In this document: positions 5,780 to 13,468 of the stretch, in pieces
How the letters are laid out: each line of letters begins with the position of its first letter
Numbering within the stretch: the stretch's first letter is position 1
NCBI GenBank assembly: GCA_002413755.1
Contig: DHXQ01000036.1
Coordinates: 33,217-48,744, forward strand
DNA from: Candidatus Saccharibacteria bacterium UBA5152
GTDB lineage: Bacteria > Patescibacteriota > Saccharimonadia > Saccharimonadales > UBA4665
DNA length: 15,528 nucleotides
Direction: 5' to 3'
Position numbers and translations under genes: made by a program
The notes under the pieces: model-generated
Database searches by the model: none
The model's input: only the letters and a program-made list of their open reading frames with translations
What the model was told of the DNA's origin: nothing

Positions 5780-6382
5780 ATGAAGATTGCAGCAATCGAG
5801 AAGTTCAAGAAGAACGACCGGGCTCAGCTGATCACCAAGATCTCGCTGGGAACGACAACGTTCCTTGCCCTGCTCGGCGCCGCCATGCTGCTCTGGATAC
5901 GGCTGGCGCATGGCATCCCGCAGACGCTTCGCCCTGAGAAATTTCTCTGGATGTTGCAGGAACACGACGGGTCCGCCACGCTGGCCACCATGGACATCAC
6001 CCTGGTCGCAGCCGGCGCCGCGGGAATATTCGTCTGCTTCTGGATCAACGACCTCCAGAATCACGAGAACTACCTCGAAAACCGGTCGCGACCGTTTCTG
6101 ATCGTCAACGGCGTGGTCGCGTGTCTCCCCATCGGGGCCATCATCACCCTGGCTGTGGCGCATTTCATGTATCTGCCCTCGGCCCGACTGTGGTGGCACG
6201 CTCTCAATGCCGACACTACGTCGAACCCCACGTGGCAGATCAGCTACGCTTGCGTCACTGGCCTCGTGGTGCTCATGCTTCCAGGCGTGGTTGCACCGCA
6301 ACTGGTCGTCATCTGGGATTCCATCTCTGAGACAATCAGCGCACGCCGTGCCCAACACCACGGGGAGTGCCCGACGGACTAA
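5780..6382 (+). CDS. Membrane protein with 4 predicted helices, third gene of orphan operon
   Basis: This 200-residue protein is preceded by a purine-rich AGAAGAAGGAAG ribosome binding site. A charged N-terminal helix (AAIEKFKKNDRAQLITK) leads into membrane segments at about residues 20-42, 68-88, 103-128 and 150-176. The loop between the first two contains RPEKFLWMLQEHDG, and a hydrophilic connection (DLQNHENYLENRSRPF) follows the second. The C-terminus (SETISARRAQHHGECPTD) is hydrophilic. No family is recognised. Together with the two smaller proteins it may form a membrane complex, but this rests only on operon structure. Confidence 0.72.
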   Translation: MKIAAIEKFKKNDRAQLITKISLGTTTFLALLGAAMLLWIRLAHGIPQTLRPEKFLWMLQEHDGSATLATMDITLVAAGAAGIFVCFWINDLQNHENYLENRSRPFLIVNGVVACLPIGAIITLAVAHFMYLPSARLWWHALNADTTSNPTWQISYACVTGLVVLMLPGVVAPQLVVIWDSISETISARRAQHHGECPTD

Positions 6383-6601
6383 CGTCCGACTCGTGCGCTT
6401 CATGCTCCACCCCGCTCCAAGCAACACAGTTCTGACGAACCCGCCCGCCGGCATGCAACATGCACCAAGTGGACCCTCCGCGACACGCGCGTGAGGACCC
6501 GGCCGGGCGAAACCTGCTGCTAGCGATGTGCTGGAAGTGACTAGGTGTCCCTCACCGGACCCAATCACAACCACCATTTCTAGCAGCAGCGTAACACCTT
6601 A
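6383..6601. other. 219-nt convergent spacer with long-range inverted repeat
   Basis: No gene is seen here. The spacer separates the plus-strand membrane operon from mnmA on the minus strand. It contains a 10-bp palindrome, CCCGGCCGGG (6498-6507), and a perfect 10-bp inverted repeat, CTGCTGCTAG at 6514-6523 with CTAGCAGCAG at 6580-6589. The latter encloses 56 nt that can themselves form a small GGTG/CACC hairpin. It may end transcription from both sides, but no U tract is present. Confidence 0.4.
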
Positions 6602-7705
6602 TTAGATAACGATACCGCCGCCAACCACGCGGTACGACTCATCAATTTTTTCATATAAGACGGCTGACTGACCAGGCGTGACAGCCCGGACTTCTTCTTC
6701 CAGGTCGACGACTAGTTCGGCCTCGTAATGCTCGCGTGAAACAAAACATTTCACGAGCGGCGCTCGGTAACGGGTGCGGACGTAATATTCCTTACCTGGA
6801 ATCGGCGGGTTGTTGATCCAGTGTTCGCTGGCCAGGACGAGCTCGGTATTCCAAAGCTTGTCGTCGTCGATGTCATTGGTGACGTAGACTTCGTTCTTGG
6901 TCATATCTTTGCCGATGACGTAATATGGCAGGCCGCCGCCAACATCGAGACCATGGCGCTGACCGATAGTATAAAATAGCGCCCCGTCATGCTCGCCGAT
7001 CACCTTGCCTTCGCGGTCGATGATGGCTCCGGGCTCAGTGGTCACAAAGTTCTGCAAGAATTCCTTGATCCCGACTTTGCCGACGAAGCAAATGCCCTGG
7101 CTGTCTTTCTTCTCAGCCGTACTCAGGCCGTATTTGCGGGCCAGCTCGCGGACGGCTGGCTTCTGTAGGTCGCCGATGGGCATCAGGCTGCGGGCCAGCG
7201 CGTCTTCGCGGACTCGGTACAGGAAGTAGGTCTGGTCCTTGTTGCCATCGATGCCGGTCAGGAGCTGGGCTTTGCCATTCGGGTCGAGCGAATCGGCGGG
7301 CGCGACACCAGAGCCGTGAGCGATCCGGGCGTAGTGCCCAGTAGCGATCATATCGGCACCATCCTTGAGAGCAGTCTCCAGAAAGAGCTTAAATTTCACC
7401 TCCTGGTTGCACATGATGTCCGGGTTGGGCGTGATACCGGCCTTGTAGCCGTCCAGCATGTAGTCTACGACGCGTTCGCGGTACTGCGTCTCGAAGTCAT
7501 ACATCTTGAACGGGATGCCCAGCTGGACGGCCACGCGCTTGGCGTCCTGGTAATCCTCGCGCCACGGGCAAACCATGCCTGGTAGATCCTGGCTCCAGTT
7601 TTTCATATACACACCGGTGACGTCGTACCCCTGCTCTTTTAAGATAGCAGCCGTAACAGACGAATCGACACCGCCGGACATCCCGACATAGACTTTTTGT
7701 GACAT
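6602..7705 (-). CDS. mnmA: tRNA-specific 2-thiouridylase MnmA
   Basis: MnmA adenylates and thiolates U34 of tRNA-Lys, -Glu and -Gln, receiving sulfur from a cysteine-desulfurase relay. The 367-residue protein has the PP-loop SGGVDSS at residues 10-16, a TPNPDIMCNQEVKF block with Asp96 and catalytic Cys99, an ATGHYAR motif at 121-127, KDQTYFLYR near 156-164, and the second catalytic cysteine, Cys206, in SQGICFVGK. Length and motif order match the bacterial family. The start MSQKVYVG is chosen because the N-terminus of the family begins just before the PP-loop. The longer frame open to 7810 overlaps the upstream gene. A TATACT box lies 10 nt upstream of this ATG. Confidence 0.96.
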   Translation of the reverse strand: MSQKVYVGMSGGVDSSVTAAILKEQGYDVTGVYMKNWSQDLPGMVCPWREDYQDAKRVAVQLGIPFKMYDFETQYRERVVDYMLDGYKAGITPNPDIMCNQEVKFKLFLETALKDGADMIATGHYARIAHGSGVAPADSLDPNGKAQLLTGIDGNKDQTYFLYRVREDALARSLMPIGDLQKPAVRELARKYGLSTAEKKDSQGICFVGKVGIKEFLQNFVTTEPGAIIDREGKVIGEHDGALFYTIGQRHGLDVGGGLPYYVIGKDMTKNEVYVTNDIDDDKLWNTELVLASEHWINNPPIPGKEYYVRTRYRAPLVKCFVSREHYEAELVVDLEEEVRAVTPGQSAVLYEKIDESYRVVGGGIVI

Positions 7706-7715
7706 ATTATGTTCT

Positions 7716-7721
7716 AGTATA
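7716..7721 (-). promoter_or_regulatory. -10 box TATACT close to the mnmA start
   Basis: TATACT on the minus strand ends 10 nt before the mnmA ATG. This implies a transcript with at most a few leader nucleotides, in line with other genes of the window. The -35 (CAGACA-like) falls next to the end of the upstream gene and is weak. Confidence 0.4.
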
Positions 7722-7748
7722 GCAGACTCAAGCGCGAGATGTCTGGGG

Positions 7749-8786
7749 TTAGCGGCGGCGATGACGCGAGGAGGAGCGGAGAATCTTTCGCTTGTAAGTC
7801 TTGAGCCCAATCACGATCAGGATGACCAAGAAGATAAGTCCGATAATCGAAGAAGCCCCGATGATGATGTAGGTAGTCGGCACGATCCAGATGGTCTTGG
7901 TCGCCTCGATTGACTTACCATTAGCATACGAGAAGGTCCCCGTCACGGTATATTTGCCGAACTTACCAAAGCCCTTGAGTGGAATATTCCATCTCCTGGC
8001 GCTGTCTGGAAGGACATTGTCTTTCGGGTCTACCTGGTTGAAATTGTAGGTGTAAAGAACTTTTTTGTTCTTTTGGACATTTATCTGGCCTAGTGGAGCC
8101 TCTTGGACATTGCCCTTGTTCTGAAAGCGAAGAAGCAAATTCATGTTGTCTGGAGTACGGAAATTTGAGCCATTACTGCCATTTTGCTGGATATCAAAAT
8201 TAGTCATGCGAAGGTCTTCGGTAGTTGGCCCGGGAACCGTCATAAGAATGAGCGATGCGACACTCGTGCTAAGGTTCACCGACTTGCTGCCGTCGGCATT
8301 GGCTGGGGCATAACGGATTGCACCATAATAACCACCTGCCCGGGCACTCTTCGGAACGGTAACGGTAACATCGACTTCTCTTGTTTCACCAGCACCCACC
8401 GTGACGTTCTGAAGTGGCACCATGAAGCGCTTAAGGCTATGCGTTGGCGCATAGCTATTCTCGTCGAGCACGATTGACGGAGTACCGTTCTCGTCGCCGG
8501 CTACAAAGTCATTCTCGATGGGACTAACAGTAATCGCCGTCTTGGTCAGGTTGGTAATATATGTCTTGACCGTACCGGATGTGCCGGGCGCGATTGATAA
8601 CTCTGTACGGACCGGTGATACTTTGAGCGTGTTGGTATTGGTGGTTGCAGAAGGAGTGGCAGCCTTGGCGGGTGTCTTGGCGGTGGCAGCGGCGACCAGA
8701 CCGGTGCTTGATACAAACAATATGCTACAGAACAGTAGTGCTGTAAAAGCATTACGCAACATATGTTTTTTCAAGATTGTCCCCAT
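7749..8786 (-). CDS. Membrane-anchored DUF916-like Ig-fold surface protein
   Basis: This 345-residue exported protein has a signal peptide (hydrophobic NAFTALLFCSILFVSSTGLV, cleavage after VAAA), then an Ala/Thr/Pro-rich linker to about residue 52. A first Ig-like domain (LKVSPVRTELSIAPGTSG at its beginning, RAGGYYGAIRY at its end) resembles the DUF916 peptidoglycan-binding domain of WxL-interacting proteins. A second Ig-like domain (NLLLRFQNKGNVQEAPLG) follows, then one membrane helix at about 306-328 and a basic cytoplasmic tail (YKRKILRSSSRHRRR). The paralogue at 11182-12246 has the same plan. The likely role is cell-envelope attachment of neighbouring secreted proteins; the family match is by pattern only. 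A second possible start is Met9. Confidence 0.72.
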   Translation of the reverse strand: MGTILKKHMLRNAFTALLFCSILFVSSTGLVAAATAKTPAKAATPSATTNTNTLKVSPVRTELSIAPGTSGTVKTYITNLTKTAITVSPIENDFVAGDENGTPSIVLDENSYAPTHSLKRFMVPLQNVTVGAGETREVDVTVTVPKSARAGGYYGAIRYAPANADGSKSVNLSTSVASLILMTVPGPTTEDLRMTNFDIQQNGSNGSNFRTPDNMNLLLRFQNKGNVQEAPLGQINVQKNKKVLYTYNFNQVDPKDNVLPDSARRWNIPLKGFGKFGKYTVTGTFSYANGKSIEATKTIWIVPTTYIIIGASSIIGLIFLVILIVIGLKTYKRKILRSSSRHRRR

Positions 8787-8803
8787 AACATTTACTTATT
8801 CCT

Positions 8804-8831
8804 ATGGTAGCAGATATGCTAGTGTTTGCAA
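8804..8831 (-). promoter_or_regulatory. Probable promoter (TTGCAA-16-TACCAT) of the DUF916-like gene
   Basis: On the minus strand TTGCAA (8826-8831) and TACCAT (8804-8809) are 16 nt apart, 17 nt before the ATG at 8786. The short leader contains the 12-mer AATAAGTAAATG, which is also present at the start of the paralogue at 12246. Confidence 0.45.
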
Positions 8832-8860
8832 ACCGTAAACGGTGTTCTGACCCTCGTTGG

Positions 8861-8901
8861 TAATAAAAAGCAACACTGCCGAGGAAGAGACAGTGTTGCT
8901 T
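8861..8901 (-). terminator. Intrinsic terminator after the surface protein gene at 8919
   Basis: AAGCAACACTG (8868-8878) and CAGTGTTGCTT (8891-8901) form a perfect 11-bp stem with a 12-nt loop. On the minus strand it is followed by a U-rich tract (TTTATTA). It lies 18 nt after the stop codon and ends the transcript before the next gene. Confidence 0.88.
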
Positions 8902-8918
8902 AAGAGATTTTGTTTTGG

Positions 8919-10058
8919 CTAGAACTTACCCGTTGCGATCATACTGAGATCCGCAGAGTAGCTTCCGGCTGGAGTATTATTACTGATACTCGCACCGAAG
9001 GTCAGGTCCATTAGCATGTTGTTGACTGGAGCATCACCGGTGTCCAGAAATGGATCGCCGTAGATGCTGGTCACGCCCGCTGAGTTACCAGCAGTGAAGT
9101 TCATCAGGTAGGTAGTGTCGTTGTAGCCGGATGCACTGACTGGTTCGAGTGTGCCCGTCCCAGAGCCGACGGCTGTGGCGGTCGAGGTCTTGACCCCGAA
9201 TTTTGCAGTACCGGCAGCGAAACCACCAGTGGTTGCCGGGCCAATGTTACAAGCCGATGTATCACTGGAGCGTAGCAGGCCACCACAGTTCAGGGCATTG
9301 CTCTTCATGTTGATGACCGCGCCGGTAGCAGCGTTAGTGGAAATCTGAGTGAAGATGTGGCCTGTACTCAGAGCGGAAGCGCTCAAGGCAGTCACGCCAC
9401 CGCTGGTTTCGCCAAGCTCCAAGGCTGGTAAGTTGCTGCTGGCGTCGCCACAGTCCGCAGTTATCGTAGCGCTGGCAACACAGAAGGTCATGCTTTCCAG
9501 GACGGCTGCAGTGACACCAATCGTGTTCACGATTGACAGTGCGACACCGCCTTCGTCAATATGAGTTCCAGGAGTGACATCAACGTAGCTACCAGCCCCC
9601 GTTCCGTCGGTGTAAGTCAGGATACGTGCATAGAACGTACCGGCAGAGGTTGGGTTTTTGATGTTGTCCAGGTTGATGGTCATTGTGCCAGCGGTGATTG
9701 TTTTCACAACTTTTACAGTGTTAGCTGCGAGGCTAGTCACCGTCGTGCTGCCATCCGAAGTGCTCACCGATGCCGTATCCATACCAGTCGGAGCAGTACA
9801 TGCCACACCGATTAATGGCGAGTTGCTACAAAAGTCAACGATTGCAGCCCCGGCACCGCCTGCGGCGTCAAAGACTACCTTATAGCTTGTATTGGCAGAT
9901 ACGCCAACTGCTGCGCTGCTGAGCGTGATTGACCGGTTTACTAATTGGTCAGCCGATACGGTTGCGGTCAGCAACCCTGGCGCGACTGCCGCCAGTAGAA
10001 AAGCGAAGGCCGATAGGATGTAACCTATCCGGCGATCTAATATTCTCAAGGATTTCAT
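8919..10058 (-). CDS. Secreted beta-rich surface protein, paralogue 1 of WxL-like family
   Basis: This 379-residue protein has a signal peptide (hydrophobic core IGYILSAFAFLLAAVAPGLL, cleavage at VSA|DQ) and a mature part poor in charge and rich in Ala, Thr, Ser, Gly and Asn. The mature N-terminus NRSITLSSAAVG matches NRSLTVGSSLPG in the 12278 paralogue. Paired cysteines follow (DFCSNSPLIGVACTAP, TFCVASATITADC, LNCGG...SACN), probably disulfides outside the cell. It ends with TPAGSYSADLSMIATGKF, and no membrane anchor or sortase motif is present. Start and ribosome binding site are clear: AGAGGA, 8 nt, ATG. Attachment to the cell wall through DUF916-like partners is inferred by analogy with WxL proteins. 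Confidence 0.75.
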   Translation of the reverse strand: MKSLRILDRRIGYILSAFAFLLAAVAPGLLTATVSADQLVNRSITLSSAAVGVSANTSYKVVFDAAGGAGAAIVDFCSNSPLIGVACTAPTGMDTASVSTSDGSTTVTSLAANTVKVVKTITAGTMTINLDNIKNPTSAGTFYARILTYTDGTGAGSYVDVTPGTHIDEGGVALSIVNTIGVTAAVLESMTFCVASATITADCGDASSNLPALELGETSGGVTALSASALSTGHIFTQISTNAATGAVINMKSNALNCGGLLRSSDTSACNIGPATTGGFAAGTAKFGVKTSTATAVGSGTGTLEPVSASGYNDTTYLMNFTAGNSAGVTSIYGDPFLDTGDAPVNNMLMDLTFGASISNNTPAGSYSADLSMIATGKF

Positions 10059-10149
10059 TTTATTTTTCCTCTATCCTGTTTTATTTTTTAGTTTTTTGAT
10101 TTTTATTGGTAACGACATGAGTTTATCATGCTTATGCTACGTAATGCAA

Positions 10150-10175
10150 TAGTTTTTTAAGTAAGTTATCCACAG
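10150..10175 (-). promoter_or_regulatory. Upstream element shared with paralogue 3 (TGGATAA...AAAAA)
   Basis: Nineteen of 26 positions match 15041-15066, which occupies the same place upstream of another family member. The core TTATCCACA (10166-10174) equals a DnaA-box consensus, and a T-rich block adjoins it. It may be an operator or an upstream promoter element of the gene starting at 10058. Possible promoter hexamers (TTGCAT and TAAACT) lie just downstream, towards that gene. Confidence 0.4.
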
Positions 10176-10189
10176 CCCTCACGAGATAG

Positions 10190-11107
10190 CTACAGCTCTT
10201 TGTAATCCTCTGTCCGCTTTTGCAGTTTCTTGTGCAGTGAGACTAACTGGCTCTTGCGGCCAAACCAATAGGTCGGGAATAGCATGGCGAAGGCGATGGC
10301 CACCGGGATCCAGACAATCTTGGTGATTGTTACCGTCTTGGTGGTAGCCGCGACGGCATCTGCCGCGTTGACCTTGCCATTGGCAATAGCCGTCACCTGC
10401 AGGAAGGCCGTCACGCCGTTTACGTCGGTCACCTTGACAACCACATGGTATAGACCGGATTGTTTGTAAGTATGGGCGAGATCGACTTCCCCAGCTGACG
10501 ACTGGCTCTTGAGTTGGCTGGGTGTGCCATCACCCCAGTCTATGCTGAAGGCGTAGGGGCCCGAGCCGCCCGACAGTAGTAGCGGCCAGGTGAGTTCAGT
10601 ACCAGGGTTAGCGGCACGGCGGCCGTAGTTACTGGTCAGGGTGATGAGTGTCCCGAAGGCGCTAAAGTTAGCGTTACTATATGTCACCGTTGCGGTGTTG
10701 GAGGCCGGGCCGGGTTGGTCCAGGTCGTCGAAAACACTGGCCGTAATGTCGTTTTGGCCGACGAACAAGCTGATCTGGATGCTGAAGCTACCGTCCTTGC
10801 AGTCTATAGAGCCGGCCAACACGCCGTTGTCGTAAACTTGCACCAGGAGGCCTGTCAGACAGAGCCCGCTAACGGTAATCGGCGAGGTGGAGTATGAGGC
10901 ACCATTACCCGGTACGGTGATGGTGGCACCCTGGGTGGGCGGCGGCTGCTTCTTGGTGGCCTCCAGACCATATGATCCCGAACCCGGCTGCGGGATAGGC
11001 AGCGGATTGATAGCCGCCGACACGCGAAGCGGTGCCAATAATACGAGGCAGAGACAGACGGCCAGACTGGCCACTAAAAATGTTGGGGTATAGCGCTTGG
11101 CCCACAT
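10190..11107 (-). CDS. Membrane-anchored Ig/PKD-domain surface protein
   Basis: This 305-residue exported protein has a signal peptide (FLVASLAVCLCLVLLAPLRVSA), a Pro/Gly-rich stretch and then a bacterial Ig-like domain from about 60 to 150, including VSGLCLTGLLVQVYDNG and NDITASVFDDLDQPGPASN. A PKD domain follows from about 165 to 245 with the hallmark WGDGTPS, HTYKQSGLYHVVVKVTD. A membrane helix lies near 267-287, followed by a basic, helical cytoplasmic tail (RKSQLVSLHKKLQKRTEDYKEL). These are adhesive or scaffold folds, and the protein is probably part of the same surface assembly as its neighbours. A TAAAAT box ends 11 nt before the ATG and no ribosome binding site is seen. Confidence 0.8.
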   Translation of the reverse strand: MWAKRYTPTFLVASLAVCLCLVLLAPLRVSAAINPLPIPQPGSGSYGLEATKKQPPPTQGATITVPGNGASYSTSPITVSGLCLTGLLVQVYDNGVLAGSIDCKDGSFSIQISLFVGQNDITASVFDDLDQPGPASNTATVTYSNANFSAFGTLITLTSNYGRRAANPGTELTWPLLLSGGSGPYAFSIDWGDGTPSQLKSQSSAGEVDLAHTYKQSGLYHVVVKVTDVNGVTAFLQVTAIANGKVNAADAVAATTKTVTITKIVWIPVAIAFAMLFPTYWFGRKSQLVSLHKKLQKRTEDYKEL

Positions 11108-11118
11108 AGCTTATGGTT

Positions 11119-11124
11119 ATTTTA
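11119..11124 (-). promoter_or_regulatory. -10 box TAAAAT of the Ig/PKD gene
   Basis: TAAAAT on the minus strand ends 11 nt before the ATG at 11107, preceded by GG as in the ftsA-like promoter. The expected leader is only about 4 nt. Confidence 0.4.
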
Positions 11125-11181
11125 CCTTGAAACTGCGTTTGCGAAAAGGGCTAGGTTTGACAGCCGCTGACTCACAGCCGG

Positions 11182-12246
11182 TTAACGGCGGTTCGTGCCG
11201 TAGCTGGGACCGCGCACAGCACGGCGGATCCTGCGGATGATGAGCGTCACTATGATACCGATGAGCGTGAGCAGAGCTAAGACACTGGCCACAAACCACA
11301 GTGGGAGGTACCAAAAGCTCGAGTTAGCATTTACTTCGTGAGTATTGTTACCATTCTGGCCATAGAAGACGTCGAGGTTGGCGGTGTAGCGGCCGGGCCA
11401 CAAGCTCGGTTGTTTACACACCTTAGCTTTTGTAACCGTACCGCCGAGTTCAGTCGTTTTCTCGGAACTCTCCAGACAAGCCGTAAATAATCGGGGCTGG
11501 CCGCGCAGCGCCAATGATGAACTGGCGTTAGCATTCTCGATATTCCACTTCTTGCCACCGAACATGTACTTCACGGTGATACTGCCAACAGGCGCCTCGG
11601 CCACATTACCATCATTCTGGAGGGTGTAACCGAGCTGGTTAACCTTGTGCGTGGCTATAAATACATACTTACCACTGATGCCATCCTTATCAACGGCATA
11701 GGCACCGAACTTCTTGAGCGTCATGCTTTCCTTGACGACACCAGGTACCGATACGAATACCAATGACACGCCTGAGGCGCTCAGGCTGACGTTGCCACCC
11801 TCGGAACTACCAGTGCCGTATTGGATGGCGCTGTAATAGCTGCCAGCACCCTGCCCGGCCGGAATCGTGATACTGTAGGGTACGGTGCGGCTCTGGCCAG
11901 CGGGAATAACAATTGACTGCGGCAAGTTTATGTAGGGTTTGAGCGACCACGCTGTCTGGGGCGCATCTTTGGCCAGCAATAATTTGGGTGAGCCGGAGTT
12001 GTCCAGGAAGGTGAAGTCGATGACATTCATTGTGATATTAAGGTCGGCGCTATTGTTCAGGTTACCGATAGTCAACTTGTCGTTGACCGTTTGACCGGGA
12101 TTAATATTGAGGTTTTTACGTGGAGTTATCGTTAGGCCTGATGACGAGGCGGCTGCCGAGACTGGAAGTACGTTGGCGATCATCACCAGGAGCACGAGTG
12201 CGGTGCCTACTATACTGGAAAAACGTTTCATCTTAATAACTCGCAT
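11182..12246 (-). CDS. Membrane-anchored DUF916-like Ig-fold surface protein, second copy
   Basis: This 354-residue protein is built like the one at 7749-8786. It has a signal peptide (SSIVGTALVLLVMIANVLPVSAAA), a first Ig-like domain beginning with LTITPRKNLNINPGQTVND and ending with GAGSYYSAIQYGTG, then GVSLVFVSVPG, and a second Ig-like domain with LGYTLQNDGNVAEAPVGS. Both SLxxFVxVPG-type and DGNVAEAPVG blocks have counterparts in the other copy (LILMTVPG and NKGNVQEAPLG). A membrane helix at about 313-338 and an Arg-rich tail (RRIRRAVRGPSYGTNRR) close it. An alternative start is Met6 (12231). Two cysteines near residue 255-280 are specific to this copy. The proposed role is anchoring of WxL-like secreted partners. 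Confidence 0.72.
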   Translation of the reverse strand: MRVIKMKRFSSIVGTALVLLVMIANVLPVSAAASSSGLTITPRKNLNINPGQTVNDKLTIGNLNNSADLNITMNVIDFTFLDNSGSPKLLLAKDAPQTAWSLKPYINLPQSIVIPAGQSRTVPYSITIPAGQGAGSYYSAIQYGTGSSEGGNVSLSASGVSLVFVSVPGVVKESMTLKKFGAYAVDKDGISGKYVFIATHKVNQLGYTLQNDGNVAEAPVGSITVKYMFGGKKWNIENANASSSLALRGQPRLFTACLESSEKTTELGGTVTKAKVCKQPSLWPGRYTANLDVFYGQNGNNTHEVNANSSFWYLPLWFVASVLALLTLIGIIVTLIIRRIRRAVRGPSYGTNRR

Positions 12247-12277
12247 TTACTTATTAACAATAAGCAGAATTGTAACA

Positions 12278-13354
12278 TCAAAACCGTCCGCTGCATATGT
12301 AGGTGATCGTTGTGGTATAGACACCGGCATGCAGGTTCGGATCGGAATTCATGATGTAACTGACCGTAAAGCGGCTGACCAAACTGACATTTGGTGCCGT
12401 CGCGACTATATCGCCGTCGTGAAACATATAATGGTTCGGCTGGCTGTAGTCGAGCGCTACGACCGCATTGCCGGATGCACCGTCAGGATCAATGCCGACC
12501 GCCGGCGCCGTGTTCGCTACCAGGTTCATACCGAACTGAGTCGTCCCCTTTTGACTGAGCGTCGGCGTCGTCTGGACGCCAAATACATGGTTTCCGGCCG
12601 CCGGCGGCGAGCCATTCACCGTGATCACGAACCCCGCCGTGGCATTCGTCCCCACCGCCATCTGCGACTGTGCCGACAGCGTATCCTCATCACTCAGGAA
12701 GCCCATATCGCTATAATTACCCCCTGAGGTTGAGGCGCAGTTATCGCTCACCGCCTGACCGAGGCAAAATAAGAGTACCGGCGGCACCTGCGTTTCCAAC
12801 ATAATCGCCTCTGTTATCTGTGTCGTGACGGCACCAACGTCAATTTGGGTGCCCGATCCATCGGTACTGGCGAAACTGGTCATGCGAATGGCGTACGAAT
12901 GCGCCATGAATGTCGGATTCACGATATTAGAAAATACATAGGTGGAGGGTACATTGCTGGCCACCGTCGGCGCTCGCGTCAGGCGTAGGTGGTTTGCCGA
13001 TAATATTTCCAGACTCCAGCCAGTCTCGCCCGTCTGGCTAGAGAGCACCGCATTCGAGACGTCCAAGCCCGCTGGAGGAACACATGGCATGTACGGAATT
13101 GGATCAATGCAAAAATTCATATCGAGCGACCCGGTGTTTGTTGGCGTCGTAAACTGCATCCCGACTGTATACGTTGTCGTAACCCCGGGCAGGCTACTGC
13201 CCACCGTCAAACTACGGTTCTGGAAACGTACGACATCGACGGCTGATGTTGAAGGTATAAAAATAATCAGCGAGAAAAACAGCGAGAGTGCTATCTCGCC
13301 CCAAAACACGCGGTGCGGTAGCAAAGCTAGCTGCAGCCGATGGTACTTGTGCAT
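12278..13354 (-). CDS. Secreted beta-rich surface protein, paralogue 2 of WxL-like family
   Basis: The chosen start gives 358 residues, with a hydrophobic export segment (IALSLFFSLIIFIPSTSA) about 20 residues in. The mature N-terminus QNRSLTVGSSLPG and the Cys pair in MNFCIDPIPYMPCVPPAG align with paralogue 1. The C-terminal half contains TTQFGMNLVANTAPAVG and HDGDIVATAP, nearly identical to blocks in the gene at the right edge. The end is HAGVYTTTITYICSGRF. The start at 13354 is preferred over 13360 because TACAAT ends directly before 13360 and lies 6 nt before 13354. The stop is TGA, which argues against a UGA-glycine code. Only 31 nt separate this gene from the DUF916-like gene downstream. 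Confidence 0.74.
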   Translation of the reverse strand: MHKYHRLQLALLPHRVFWGEIALSLFFSLIIFIPSTSAVDVVRFQNRSLTVGSSLPGVTTTYTVGMQFTTPTNTGSLDMNFCIDPIPYMPCVPPAGLDVSNAVLSSQTGETGWSLEILSANHLRLTRAPTVASNVPSTYVFSNIVNPTFMAHSYAIRMTSFASTDGSGTQIDVGAVTTQITEAIMLETQVPPVLLFCLGQAVSDNCASTSGGNYSDMGFLSDEDTLSAQSQMAVGTNATAGFVITVNGSPPAAGNHVFGVQTTPTLSQKGTTQFGMNLVANTAPAVGIDPDGASGNAVVALDYSQPNHYMFHDGDIVATAPNVSLVSRFTVSYIMNSDPNLHAGVYTTTITYICSGRF

Positions 13355-13360
13355 AAGCAT

Positions 13361-13366
13361 ATTGTA
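13361..13366 (-). promoter_or_regulatory. -10 box TACAAT at the start of paralogue 2
   Basis: TACAAT on the minus strand abuts the ATG at 13360 and precedes the in-frame ATG at 13354 by 6 nt. Transcription would start on the second ATG. It lies downstream of the strong terminator at 13392-13421, so a promoter is expected here. Confidence 0.5.
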
Positions 13367-13391
13367 CTAGATCAGTAGCAGAGCGCATATC

Positions 13392-13421
13392 AAAAGACCC
13401 GGACGAAATGTCCGGGTCTTT
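13392..13421 (-). terminator. Intrinsic terminator after paralogue 3
   Basis: AAAGACCCGGAC (13393-13404) and GTCCGGGTCTTT (13410-13421) form a perfect 12-bp stem with loop gaaat. On the minus strand the stem ends in a run of four U. It lies 47 nt beyond the stop of the gene at 13469 and separates that gene from paralogue 2. Confidence 0.9.
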
Positions 13422-13468
13422 GTTTACTCCTGCGAAACTATGTCGCGTATATTCTTAAGCTGTTAGGC

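Noticed and set aside
5381..6577. A 398-codon open frame on the minus strand opposite the membrane operon.
   Set aside because: It lacks a ribosome binding site and its composition (many His, Asp, Gly, Cys, no coherent segments) is that of an antisense shadow. The three plus-strand genes have a promoter, ribosome binding sites, an ATGA overlap and clear membrane segments.
10166..10174. Perfect DnaA-box sequence TTATCCACA as evidence for a replication origin.
   Set aside because: Only a single box, with one related copy at 15056-15064. No dnaA/dnaN genes, box cluster or AT-rich unwinding region are present; regulation is more likely.
12133..12150. CCTGATGACGAGG as a second hammerhead core.
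   Set aside because: No GAAA after a stem II and no stem I or III partners. It lies inside the coding sequence of the DUF916-like gene.
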